Shown here: piece after piece, positions 28,146-36,137 of the stretch
Layout of the letters: every line of letters starts with the position of its first letter
Numbering within the stretch: position 1 is the stretch's first letter
DNA from: Calothrix sp. NIES-4105
GTDB taxonomy: Bacteria; Cyanobacteriota; Cyanobacteriia; Cyanobacteriales; Nostocaceae
Assembly (NCBI RefSeq): GCF_002368415.1
Contig: NZ_AP018290.1
Span: forward strand, 8,299,717-8,363,716
Length of the DNA: 64,000 nt
Reading direction: 5' to 3'
Program-made: the position numbers and the translations under genes
The notes under the pieces: model-generated
What the model was told of the DNA's origin: nothing
The model's input: the letters and a program-made list of their open reading frames with translations, nothing else
Database searches by the model: none

Positions 28146-28234
28146 GTTACTTTCTCACTGTTTATATTTGTATGTGGGCTTTGCCTTACTTACTATTTAC
28201 CACAGAGACACAGAGAACACAGAGAGAGGGAAAA

Positions 28235-29494
28235 ATGAGTAGAATCCTCGTTACTACACTAGGAACTTTGGGAGATCTTCACCCGATGATTGCCGTCGCG
28301 CTAGAATTACGGCAACGTGGTCATGATGTAGTATTTGTAACGCACGAAGTCTACCAATCTAAACTTGAAGCGTTAAAATTTGAGTTTCATCGAATGCGTC
28401 CAGATTTTGCCGCGTTTAACGACCCGCAAGAAATGGCGCGAATGATGGATTTGAAAACAGGTCAAGAATACATGGTGCGACAGTGGGCTAACCCAAATTT
28501 ACGCGATATGTATACAGACTTGTTCAACGTTGCCCAAAAATCAGACTTTATCTTTTCAGGTGAAGGAGTAACAGCAACACCACTAGTAGCAGAAAAACTC
28601 AAAATGAAATGGGCATCAAGTGCAATGGTTCCTATGTCATTTTTCTCTGCTTACGACCCACCAGTTCTGGCGCCATTTCCAGCTTTAGCGAATTTATATC
28701 AGCTTGGTTTAACTTTTAATCGGGGTATCATTAACTTTGCAAAATTTGTTAGCAACTCTTGGGCTTCCCCAGTTCGTCAACTTCGCAGTGAACTTGGCTT
28801 ATCACCACTAAAGGGAAATCCTTATATTGATTGCAAGTTCTCGCCTTACCTTGTTATAGCGCTGTTTTCCTCAGTTTTGGGTCAACCTCAACCTGACTGG
28901 GCGCCAAATAGTGTAGTTGCAGGCTTTACTTATTACGATGGAACTCAAAGCACAGAACTTCCAGAAGAAGTAGAGCGGTTTTTGAATGCAGGTTCGGCGC
29001 CGATAATCTTTACCCTCGGTTCAGCAGCAGTAATGGACGCTGGCAACTTTTACCAGGAAAGTATCAAAGTTGCAAAGCTAATTTACCGCCGTGCTATCCT
29101 ATTAATTGGCAAAAATCCGCCACCGCAAAACCTTTCAGATTCAAAAAATATTATCGCCGTCAACTACCTACCATATTCTCAGATTTTTCCTCGCGCTGCT
29201 GCTATCGTACATCAAGGTGGAATAGGTACTACCGCTCAAGCATTGCGTGCAGGGCGCCCAACCTTAATTATGCCCTATAGCCACGACCAACCAGACAACG
29301 CCGCGCGAGTCGAACGGTTAGGAACATCCCGTACAATTAAGCGTAATCAATATTCGGCGCCACGAGTTGCCAAAGCATTAAATGAATTATTAGATAATCC
29401 TAGCTATGCCGAGAAAGCAGCAGAAATCGCGCGCATCCTCCAAGCAGAAAACGCTGTAAGTGTTGCGTGTGATGCAATTGAAAAACAGCTTTGA
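28235..29494 (+). CDS. UDP-glycosyltransferase-like (GT1 family) enzyme
   Basis: A 419-residue GT-B fold enzyme of the macrolide/sterol glycosyltransferase type. N-terminal motif: RILVTTLGTLGDLHPMIAVALELRQRGHDVVFVTHE. C-terminal donor-binding motif: IIFTLGSAAVMDAGNFYQESI, then AAAIVHQGGIGTTAQALRAGRPTLIMPYSHDQPDNAARVERLG, where HQGG and DQPDN contact the nucleotide sugar. I chose the ATG at 28235 because the upstream open part is a dispersed CACAGAGACACAGAGAACAC repeat. The likely acceptor is a lipid or small hydrophobic metabolite (inference from family). Confidence 0.9.
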   Translation: MSRILVTTLGTLGDLHPMIAVALELRQRGHDVVFVTHEVYQSKLEALKFEFHRMRPDFAAFNDPQEMARMMDLKTGQEYMVRQWANPNLRDMYTDLFNVAQKSDFIFSGEGVTATPLVAEKLKMKWASSAMVPMSFFSAYDPPVLAPFPALANLYQLGLTFNRGIINFAKFVSNSWASPVRQLRSELGLSPLKGNPYIDCKFSPYLVIALFSSVLGQPQPDWAPNSVVAGFTYYDGTQSTELPEEVERFLNAGSAPIIFTLGSAAVMDAGNFYQESIKVAKLIYRRAILLIGKNPPPQNLSDSKNIIAVNYLPYSQIFPRAAAIVHQGGIGTTAQALRAGRPTLIMPYSHDQPDNAARVERLGTSRTIKRNQYSAPRVAKALNELLDNPSYAEKAAEIARILQAENAVSVACDAIEKQL

Positions 29495-29513
29495 GAAGTT
29501 CCAATCGAGCCAT

Positions 29514-29600
29514 GAGCGTCCTTATTATCGATTTCACCCCTATGAACGATAATATAACCTTCAAAACTATTCAGTATTAACGAAATCGATAATAACGCTC
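29514..29600. repeat. long-arm inverted repeat downstream of glycosyltransferase
   Basis: TTATTATCGATTTC (ending at 29535) and GAAATCGATAATAA (starting at 29582) are exact inverse copies, extended outwards by GAGCGT/ACGCTC with a three-base offset. The loop is about 46 bases. It begins 20 bases after the stop codon. The rest of 29601-29936 contains a minus-strand open stretch of ~35 codons (FPEPISTKQLLVVCERYEQQ) without start, a probable gene remnant. Confidence 0.6.
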
Positions 29601-29936
29601 AACAGGTTATAGACGTGCGCCACAAAAGAGCGATTATTCTAAGAAGCAACATAAGCTAGGAAACTGTTGAACATATCTCTATCCATTAAACCATTTTCGT
29701 CTAATATCCTACGTACAGCTACGTTGAGGCATATTTCTTACACTTGCTTGTTGCTCATAACGCTCGCAAACAACCAACAGTTGTTTAGTACTAATTGGCT
29801 CAGGAAAAGTTGCACTTAATGTTGGTTACAGGCACCAAATTTTATAGTTAAAATATACTAATAAGCTGAATTACTCGATGCCGTAATGAATACATTTAAT
29901 TAGTTAAAAATCTTTATAGTAATCTGACTCAAAAGC

Positions 29937-30498
29937 TTATGACAAATAAAATCGAATTTTATTAGCAAATTCAATTAAATTTGCGCCATCTTTTTTACTT
30001 AGTAAATTTAGTAGTTCAGTCAAGGTAATTGACCGTTTAGTATACTTATTACACTGTAGAGTTAGTACTTCAACTATTTCTTTGGGATATTCATCAAACA
30101 GATTACAAAGGAAATTATCTGGAGAGTTAGCTTTTATATTCCAGGGAATCAAAGCTTCAGCATTAAAATCTGCAAGATTACTAGTAACAATAATATTAGC
30201 TTTTGCTTCGACAGCAGCAGCTACAACATGTCTATATGCGCGGGTCATTCGTCATTACTCGTTCTAATTCTATAGGCGCCTCCACCATTGCTTCAGGAAA
30301 AGCAATTTTCATTACCTGTTCAAGATTGGTAGCTTTCTGAATAGACATTTTCCCTTTTTGAACAAGATTCCGCATTACTTCATCCAAAATTTTTTGTGAC
30401 CAACGAAGTTCATACAATTCAGCTTCAGCCACAGATAATAAAGTGTCACGCAGGTACATAGGAAACAATACGCAGGCATCTAAGATAACAACGACCAT
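29937..30498 (-). pseudogene. PIN-domain (VapC-like) toxin broken by a frameshift
   Basis: The 5' part (30498-30232) encodes VVVILDACVLFPMYLRDTLL, with the first PIN Asp, through IELERVMTNDPRI. The 3' part (30248-29937) continues in another frame from RHVVAAAVEAKANIIVTSNLADF, the standard PIN segment that should follow TNDP.DRHV. The switch happens at about 30235-30240 and destroys the fold order. The gene lies directly downstream of an intact HTH antitoxin gene (30519-30953), 20 bases away, as expected for a toxin-antitoxin operon. Confidence 0.78.
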
Positions 30499-30518
30499 AG
30501 TAATATTGTGCTTTCTAG

Positions 30519-30953
30519 CTACTCGTCTTCGTACAAGCCTGCTTCTTCTGTCATCTCAATTAGTTTTTGCAGCATTTGACTACGGTTTTGGTTACGTTTT
30601 TCTCTATACTTACTTAAATCGTCAAATTGTACTCGTCTTTGCGCTCCAATTGAGACATAAGGGATTTCTCCTTGTTCTAACAACTTAATTAGATAAGAAT
30701 GCGAAACGTTGAGAAAATCTGCTGCTTGTTGAGTAGTTAATTTGCTATTTGGGGGAACTATATGTATTATCTGATCTGATTTGATTGCTTGCAATACTTC
30801 AAGTATTAATTGATACTCTGATTGCGAAATAGATATTTCTTCGCCGTTACTGTCTACTAGTTTCGCCTTGAAATCTGATTGGCTCGGCTCATAACCAACT
30901 TGCTTAATAGAACGAGGGTTAAGTTTGCTTATCTTATCTGATTCTAAGTGCAT
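30519..30953 (-). CDS. excisionase-type HTH antitoxin
   Basis: A 144-residue protein. The N-terminal half is variable with a SDFKAKLVDSNGEEISISQSEY strand region. The C-terminal half has a MerR/excisionase-like HTH: LTTQQAADFLNVSHSYLIKLLEQGEIPYVSIGAQRRVQFDDL, then a helical tail ending EEAGLYEDE that could clamp the toxin. It is the first gene of the operon with the frameshifted PIN toxin. A paralogue lies 94 bases upstream at 31047, also damaged. It can still act as a DNA-binding repressor. Confidence 0.83.
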   Translation of the reverse strand: MHLESDKISKLNPRSIKQVGYEPSQSDFKAKLVDSNGEEISISQSEYQLILEVLQAIKSDQIIHIVPPNSKLTTQQAADFLNVSHSYLIKLLEQGEIPYVSIGAQRRVQFDDLSKYREKRNQNRSQMLQKLIEMTEEAGLYEDE

Positions 30954-31046
30954 AGCTACAAATTTTTATAGGTTATATATACAGTATTACATTAACGCAA
31001 TATCCAAAACAATAAGCTTTATTTTCTTTGATGACGGAACGCGCGC

Positions 31047-31425
31047 TTAAGTACCGATACCTTCTTCATTGTAAAAGCCCTCTTCTTGAAGAAACTGGTT
31101 GAATTCTTTCATCCCTTTGCGTCGTTGTTTATCTCTTTCTTCTTTATACTTGCTCAAATCCAGTAAATTTACCCGTCGATGAGAACCTACCTTTATGTAA
31201 GGAATTTCGCCTTGTTGCAATAATTTAATTAGGTAAGGTCGAGAAACATTCAAAAAATCTGCTGCTTCAGTTGTCGTCATCTCCTGCTGTTGACCTGTTA
31301 TTGAAATTGTTTGTCCTAACGCCATTGCATGTACGACTTGGCGCCACATTATAACAACTGATTCACCGAATCACAACTTGTTCGCCATTAGCATCTATCA
31401 TCTTTGGTTGTGAACCGAATGGCAC
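31047..31425 (-). pseudogene. second excisionase-type antitoxin, frameshifted near its N-terminus
   Basis: The open part (31349-31047, 100 residues) has the same HTH as its neighbour: TTTEAADFLNVSRPYLIKLLQQGEIPYIKVGSHRRVNLLDL and a tail ending EEGFYNEEG. Upstream, a different frame gives VPFGSQPKMIDANGEQVVI, the N-terminal strand expected of this family, then the reading jumps near 31365 to ESVVIMWRQVVHAMALG. So the original N-terminus is out of frame by one base. The HTH part might still be made from ATG 31349. No toxin gene follows it. Confidence 0.6.
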
Positions 31426-31437
31426 GTGCGAAAAGCT

Positions 31438-31466
31438 AGAAGGCAGATGGCAGAAGGCAGAAGGTG
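31438..31466. repeat. short GGCAGAA-type tandem repeat
   Basis: AGAAGGCAGATGGCAGAAGG and a further AGAAGG form an irregular heptamer array, a common short repeat type in filamentous cyanobacteria. Confidence 0.6.
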
Positions 31467-31826
31467 CAATTAAATAAGGCACTTGCGGGCAGTTTGGTTT
31501 ACCAAAAGGTATTATTTATGATAAAATGTGATGTTTAGTACAAAAACTCTATCACCATTTTATGAAAAATAAGTTAAATTTAACACCAAGCCAATCAAGT
31601 GTGAGTACATAAGCATTATAAGTCATGAATTCTGCAACGAAACAATGCTTACACAAGTTGATGTTTCAGATGTAAAAAAGAAGTTGGAAGTTTTGGAAGT
31701 TGATTTTAATTCAGCAGTTGAATTTGATAAGGATTAAGCATCAGCAATATAAAGATTACATTGAGATTTTAAGTAAGAAGCCTTATATACGGTAACTTGG
31801 CTTATAGCGTGACTAACTTATAAAAT
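31467..31826. other. gene-free stretch with possible remnant
   Basis: About 360 AT-rich bases. A 30-codon frame at 31645-31737 (starting MLTQVDVSDVKKKL) and a following frame-shifted stretch (KHQQYKDYIEILSKKP) may be pieces of one lost gene. Neither is recognisable. Confidence 0.35.
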
Positions 31827-32294
31827 ATGAACGTTGAACAAATAGCTCTTGAAACGCGCGACCGATTAGAAATAGTTGATGCATTGTATCGCTTTGTTGC
31901 AGGAATCGACTTTAATAATGAAGAATTCTTTGTTTCAGCACTGGCGCCGGATTCTATTGTAGATATGACACCAGGTAACAAGCTGTGGGGACTTTCCCTC
32001 CCTGTTTTTGAAGGGCGTGATATTGTAATCGAAGCATTAAAGAACTCAGTATGTTTGTTAGATACGACACATGCTGTTACTAATCCACGAACGGTAATTA
32101 GTGGCGACACAGCAAAGCTATACGCAATTGTTGAAGCTCAACATCTTCCCTCAAATGACCATAGCCGGCACTGTTTAATGAAGAATCAGTACGAAGCTAG
32201 TCTTGTACGGAGTTGTGATAAGTGGGTCATCAAACACCTGCGGGTAGATGGTGTTTGGTTTACAGGTGAGCCGAGCGTTCTAATGGGACAGTAG
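31827..32294 (+). CDS. NTF2-like / SnoaL-like protein
   Basis: A 155-residue protein with the cone-shaped NTF2-like fold signature: VEQIALETRDRLEIVDALYRFVAGIDFNNEEFFVSALAPDSIVDM, VFEGRDIVIEALKN, THAVTNPRTVISGDTAKLYAIVEAQH, then CDKWVIKHLRVDGVWFTGEPSVL. Family members include ring-hydroxylating dioxygenase small-subunit-like, isomerase-like and polyketide-cyclase-like proteins, so the reaction is open. No signal peptide. It stands alone. Confidence 0.8.
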   Translation: MNVEQIALETRDRLEIVDALYRFVAGIDFNNEEFFVSALAPDSIVDMTPGNKLWGLSLPVFEGRDIVIEALKNSVCLLDTTHAVTNPRTVISGDTAKLYAIVEAQHLPSNDHSRHCLMKNQYEASLVRSCDKWVIKHLRVDGVWFTGEPSVLMGQ

Positions 32295-32419
32295 GTGGCG
32301 CCTATTATTAAAGTATTACTACTTCCAATTCCTTCTTAACCAATTAGTTTTGTAGTACTAATTCAATAAGTAAAAGATATAACAATAAACGTTCGCCCTC
32401 GATTATCTCTAAAAACTCT

Positions 32420-32551
32420 ATGAAATTTCAATACCTTTTGTGTAGCCTGAGTATTGTTTACCTATCTACACTTTTTGGCTGCACTAACAACGAATCATTA
32501 AAAAAAGTTCAACCAACAGATTTTGTTTTATTTCTTGGTCTTAAGGTATAG
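32420..32551 (+). pseudogene. truncated lipoprotein-like small frame
   Basis: Forty-three codons from ATG 32420: a lipoprotein signal peptide (FQYLLCSLSIVYLSTLFGC, lipobox ending in Cys 21) followed by only about 22 residues before TAG. Either a very small lipoprotein or the 5' stump of a longer gene whose remainder is lost in the stop-rich DNA behind it. The strong signal peptide argues that it was once functional. Confidence 0.4.
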
Positions 32552-32840
32552 CTGATTCTAAAGGTTCGTTTTGACTCAACATAGGTGCCTTCCCAAAGCT
32601 AGCTTATAGTAAATTGTGTTCTAATATCATTGGCTTTCGTTGGAAAAAGAACGCGCATTGTCTAATAAAAAAGCATAAACACCAGGTCAAGTATGCGACT
32701 CCCGAATTTAACTGCTGCATAGCTATATGCTCGATTATTAATCCAAATATGGTTATCTGTATGTATGGTTCCCATATTTAGATGTGCAATTAACAATGGA
32801 TTTGAAAAAATACCCCAATATGTGTAATTTTTTATACTTT

Positions 32841-32872
32841 GGTGGAGTGGGCATCCTTGCCCGCCCTTCCAG
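32841..32872. repeat. GGGCATCCTTGCCC hairpin repeat
   Basis: GGTGGAGTGGGCATCCTTGC and the following CCGCCC match the copies at 38376 and 53605; GGGCA and TGCCC pair in the core. Confidence 0.55.
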
Positions 32873-32950
32873 ATATCAGTGCCACCAACCAATAAAATGG
32901 TAATAGCAAGGTTGTAAATTAAATGAATAACTTGATATGTAGGGCTTTTT

Positions 32951-33670
32951 ATGACACTACTTGAAAACTGGCGCCAAAATTTTCAGAGTACCAAGCAGTT
33001 GATTAACGATAAGGTTAACGAGCTAAGTAATACTGCACAACAATCGTCATATCAAGCAGTAAATACAGTAACGAGCGGAATTGATACTCTTAAAGATTCG
33101 CTCCATAAAACGATGCAGTCGGCTGAAAACATCCAGCAGTCAACATCAACAGCGATTCAAAATTCGATGAATTATTCAATCAATGATTGGTTAGTGCAAC
33201 ATCCTGCTATTTACAAGTTGGTTCAGTTACTTGGGTGGGCAGCGAATCATCCGATTTGGAGTGTTATTCTTGCTTTATTATTTATCGCTTTTGCTTGGAG
33301 TATTATCCGCGCGCTTATTCGCTTGATTGAAGCTGCTAGTTTGTCAATATTAAAAACACCGTTAAGATTAATTTGGTTGTTAATTAGTTATATCGGACAA
33401 AAATTAGGTAAATATACAGCATTTGGGTGGAATAAGTTAACGAATAGTAATGCAGTAGTAGTAACCCTTCAAGGGGCGCCTATTATTAATGTGAGCGATA
33501 CAACTACGAATGATACAAAACCGGAAAGATTGGCAGAAATATCTGTACGGTTAGCCGAAATACAAAGCGAGCAAAACGCACTGTTAGCGGAAGCAGCAGA
33601 ATTATTAAAATTAGATAAGAATCATGTTGAAGTATATCAGCATGTCAACGGAAATCACAATATTGTGTGA
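32951..33670 (+). CDS. hypothetical membrane protein with amphipathic N-terminus
   Basis: A 239-residue protein that I do not recognise. Residues 1-85 are amphipathic helices rich in Q, S, T and N (NFQSTKQLINDKVNELSNTAQ, apolipoprotein/LEA-like). Residues ~95-145 carry one or two membrane segments (HPIWSVILALLFIAFAWSIIRALIRLI and LRLIWLLISYIG). Residues 165-239 are cytosolic or periplasmic, with a helix RLAEISVRLAEIQSEQNALLAEAAELLKLD. The ATG at 32951 follows GTAGGGCTTTTT. It might organise membranes or respond to stress; this is only an inference from the helix types. Confidence 0.75.
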   Translation: MTLLENWRQNFQSTKQLINDKVNELSNTAQQSSYQAVNTVTSGIDTLKDSLHKTMQSAENIQQSTSTAIQNSMNYSINDWLVQHPAIYKLVQLLGWAANHPIWSVILALLFIAFAWSIIRALIRLIEAASLSILKTPLRLIWLLISYIGQKLGKYTAFGWNKLTNSNAVVVTLQGAPIINVSDTTTNDTKPERLAEISVRLAEIQSEQNALLAEAAELLKLDKNHVEVYQHVNGNHNIV

Positions 33671-33969
33671 TTCGCCGGGTGCATATGACAAGGTTTTTTT
33701 GGATGAAGAGTTGGTGGTGAGAAGCCCAGTTTCTTTGAGTGGTGAGTAAGTAATATTTTACTCCGCTTCTTTCTTACTTTGTGTCCTTTGTGCCTTTGTG
33801 GTTCGTTCTCTCAAGTCTTCACTGCTACCAAGGATATTGCAGCCCTAGCAAACAATATCGCCTCAACAATGCTACAAACTGACCTTTAAGGTAGATATCA
33901 AATGCTACTACCTCAGTATACCCTAGAGCCGGAGTAACAAAATAAAGCAATTAAACCAGAAAATTACTT
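33671..33969. other. intergenic region with CCTTTGTGTCC repeat
   Basis: Just under 300 bases upstream of the subtilisin gene. It contains the dispersed TGTGTCCTTTGTGCCTTTGT element near 33779-33800, also seen at 22871 and 22993. No gene is visible. Confidence 0.5.
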
Positions 33970-35331
33970 ATGAGTATAGAGAATAAAATATCACCTGCGT
34001 TCGATCCATTTCTAGCTGGACTTGATGAAGATGACAAGCGTGATGCAATTGTAATTTACGAAGCACCACAAACTGAAGGATTACCAAAACGCGGGCGCCT
34101 GCGTGAGATTCATAGTAGGTTAGAAAAGTCTCAACAGCGAGCTAGCATTCAAAAAGCGCTACAGGAAGAAATCTTCGACCAGTATCAAGAAGCGAGTCGT
34201 GATTTAGGATATAGCGATGATCCACTGGAAATTTCTCTAATTGGTTCGGGAACATTACCTGTAGCAACAGTTGAAGTTACTCACAAAACCTTAGAAGCAC
34301 TTGCCGAACAACCTCGTGTAGTCGCGGTTTTACCAAATCAAAGTATCCATCTTATTCAACCACGTCGGGTTGAATATGCTGACTTGGTAACTCAAGGATC
34401 TGAAATTAGTACAACCTGGGGACTTGATAGTTTAGACATTCCCAAACTGTGGGAAACTACCAAGGGTGAGAACGTAAATGTCGCGGTCTTAGATACTGGA
34501 GTCTACGCAGCGCATCCAGCACTTAATAACCGCGTCAAAGAGTTTGTTGTTATCGACCCTCTTGGACGACGCATTACCGCTTCACCTGCATTCGATAGCG
34601 GTCAGCATGGTACTCACGTTTGTGGAACTATTGCTGGTGGCAAAACCGATAAAGGTCTTTCCATTGGTGTGGCGCCTAATGCTAACCTATTAGTAGCAGG
34701 TGTACTAATTGGCAACACGACTTTACGAACTTTGCTCGAAGGTATTTCTTGGGCTATCGAAACAGGCGCCGATATTATTAATATGTCGCTTGGCATGAGT
34801 TACTACGAACCTTTATTTACCGAAGTTCTCGATATATTAATTAACCAATACGGTATTTTACCTGTTGTCGCAGTTGGGAATGAGAATCACGGCAATACTA
34901 GTTCGCCTGGTAACTCGTACAATGCCTTTTCAGTAGGCGCCATCGAAAAGTTATCCAATAATAAACATGACGTAGCGTTTTTCAGCAGTGGAGCAAGTCT
35001 AGTTTTTCCTGACCAAGAAGATGCTGGTAGATTGGTTACAAAACCGGATGTTGTTGCGCCAGGGACTCAGATATACTCATGTATACCACCTACTAGAACT
35101 CCCGAAGGAACTTACGCTTACAACTACATGGATGGAACCTCAATGGCTACTCCCCACGTTGCTGGGGTTGCAGCTTTACTGATGGCAGCAAATCCAAGAG
35201 CATCTGTAATCGATATTATAAGGGTACTAAAGGAAACAGCTAAACATCCAGCAGGTGGTACCCGTCGTCCAGATAATCGCTGGGGATGGGGATTAATACA
35301 ACCTCTGGAGGCATTACAAGCTCTAAAGTAA
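33970..35331 (+). CDS. S8 subtilisin-family serine peptidase
   Basis: A 453-residue subtilisin. Catalytic residues are Asp175 (VAVLDTGV), His213 (HGTHVCGTIAGG) and Ser391 (GTSMATPHVAG); the oxyanion Asn is in VVAVGNENHG. Residues 1-150 form a propeptide-like domain ending VATVEVTHKTLEALAEQPRV, VAVLPNQSIHLIQP, the I9-like strand-helix pattern that blocks the active site until cleaved. No signal peptide is visible before the propeptide, so it is probably intracellular. A gene for a stand-alone propeptide-like protein begins 30 bases downstream. Together they read as a peptidase and its separate foldase or inhibitor. The substrate is unknown. Confidence 0.95.
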   Translation: MSIENKISPAFDPFLAGLDEDDKRDAIVIYEAPQTEGLPKRGRLREIHSRLEKSQQRASIQKALQEEIFDQYQEASRDLGYSDDPLEISLIGSGTLPVATVEVTHKTLEALAEQPRVVAVLPNQSIHLIQPRRVEYADLVTQGSEISTTWGLDSLDIPKLWETTKGENVNVAVLDTGVYAAHPALNNRVKEFVVIDPLGRRITASPAFDSGQHGTHVCGTIAGGKTDKGLSIGVAPNANLLVAGVLIGNTTLRTLLEGISWAIETGADIINMSLGMSYYEPLFTEVLDILINQYGILPVVAVGNENHGNTSSPGNSYNAFSVGAIEKLSNNKHDVAFFSSGASLVFPDQEDAGRLVTKPDVVAPGTQIYSCIPPTRTPEGTYAYNYMDGTSMATPHVAGVAALLMAANPRASVIDIIRVLKETAKHPAGGTRRPDNRWGWGLIQPLEALQALK

Positions 35332-35361
35332 GAGCAGCCAGGGGATTGCATCATCTATTAT

Positions 35362-35751
35362 ATGTATCAGCGTAACCCTTTTAATCACAAAATTAGCGTC
35401 GATTTTGCAAATCGCTTAAGTAATTTGCAACCGCAGCAGAAAGTTCGCGTCATCGTTTTTCTCCATCTCGACAATGGGAAAAGCTGTGGCGCCCGTCAAT
35501 CTCCTGCGGAACGTAAAGCTGCGATTGAATCATTACGCAACTCAGCTAAAAATGCGTTTGAATATATTCTTAATATTATTAAAGACTTCGGCGGACAGCC
35601 TTTAACTGAAAACCCAGGTGCATTAGGTCAAATTCCGATTGAGATATGCGCTGCCGGTGTCAACGCACTAGCTGAGTCGGACATGGTAAAAGCCGTTTTA
35701 GAAGACCAAATTATAGAACCAGGAGATGGAACCGAAAGTCACAACATATAA
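35362..35751 (+). CDS. stand-alone subtilisin propeptide-like (I9-like) protein
   Basis: A 129-residue protein with no catalytic motif. Its pattern matches a subtilase propeptide: strand KVRVIVFLHL, helix RKAAIESLRNSAKNAFEYILNII, strand GQIPIEICAAG, helix VNALAESDMVKAVLEDQI ending IIEP. The last part lines up with the propeptide of the upstream peptidase (LEALAEQPRVVAVLPNQSIHLIQP). It lies 30 bases after the peptidase stop, so the two are very likely co-transcribed. Inference: an intermolecular inhibitor or chaperone for that peptidase. The fold assignment is by eye, not by profile. Confidence 0.72.
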   Translation: MYQRNPFNHKISVDFANRLSNLQPQQKVRVIVFLHLDNGKSCGARQSPAERKAAIESLRNSAKNAFEYILNIIKDFGGQPLTENPGALGQIPIEICAAGVNALAESDMVKAVLEDQIIEPGDGTESHNI

Positions 35752-35940
35752 CACCGTAGGTTGGGTGTAGCTTTGCGTGCAACCCAAAACCAATTAACCA
35801 TAACTTATATATAACTATAACGCTATAAAACTATTTTAAGATGAATTGTCAGATTTTCCTGACTTATAGCTCGCATTAATATCGATAAATGTAAATAATA
35901 TTACTAAATGTTTGTGGATTTATTGGCTACGTTCCTACCC

Positions 35941-35992
35941 GCATAGAGTTGTAAACTCTATGCTAATAGTGAAAGTCCTCTGTAAGAGGACT
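35941..35992. repeat. two adjacent perfect hairpins
   Basis: GCATAGAGTT-GTA-AACTCTATGC (35941-35963) is followed by AGTCCTCT-GTA-AGAGGACT (35974-35992). Both have three-base GTA loops. They sit in the 386-base gene-free stretch 35752-36137, which also has an imperfect GGTTGGGTG/CAACCCAA pair near 35758. They could be part of a small RNA or a repeat. Confidence 0.6.
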
Positions 35993-36137
35993 AAATAAAG
36001 AATGTGATTTTAATTACTATGTATTAGGTGTTATGTAGTTTATACTTAAAAGTGCAAAATATTAGCTGGCGCCGGACATAATATTACTCAATTTTTTTTT
36101 ACACTGTCATTGTTCCTTTTCTTTTCTGCTGATAACC

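Larger units (their letters stand above)
32295..32950. other. gene-poor region
   Basis: About 650 AT-rich bases before the membrane protein at 32951. It holds a short lipoprotein-like frame (32420-32551) and one GGGCATCCTTGCCC hairpin repeat (32841-32872). I see nothing else convincing. Confidence 0.45.

Noticed and set aside
28136..28234. N-terminal extension of the glycosyltransferase at 28235
   Set aside because: The codons come from a CACAGAGACACAGAGAACAC repeat; the GT-B fold begins at MSRILVTTLG.
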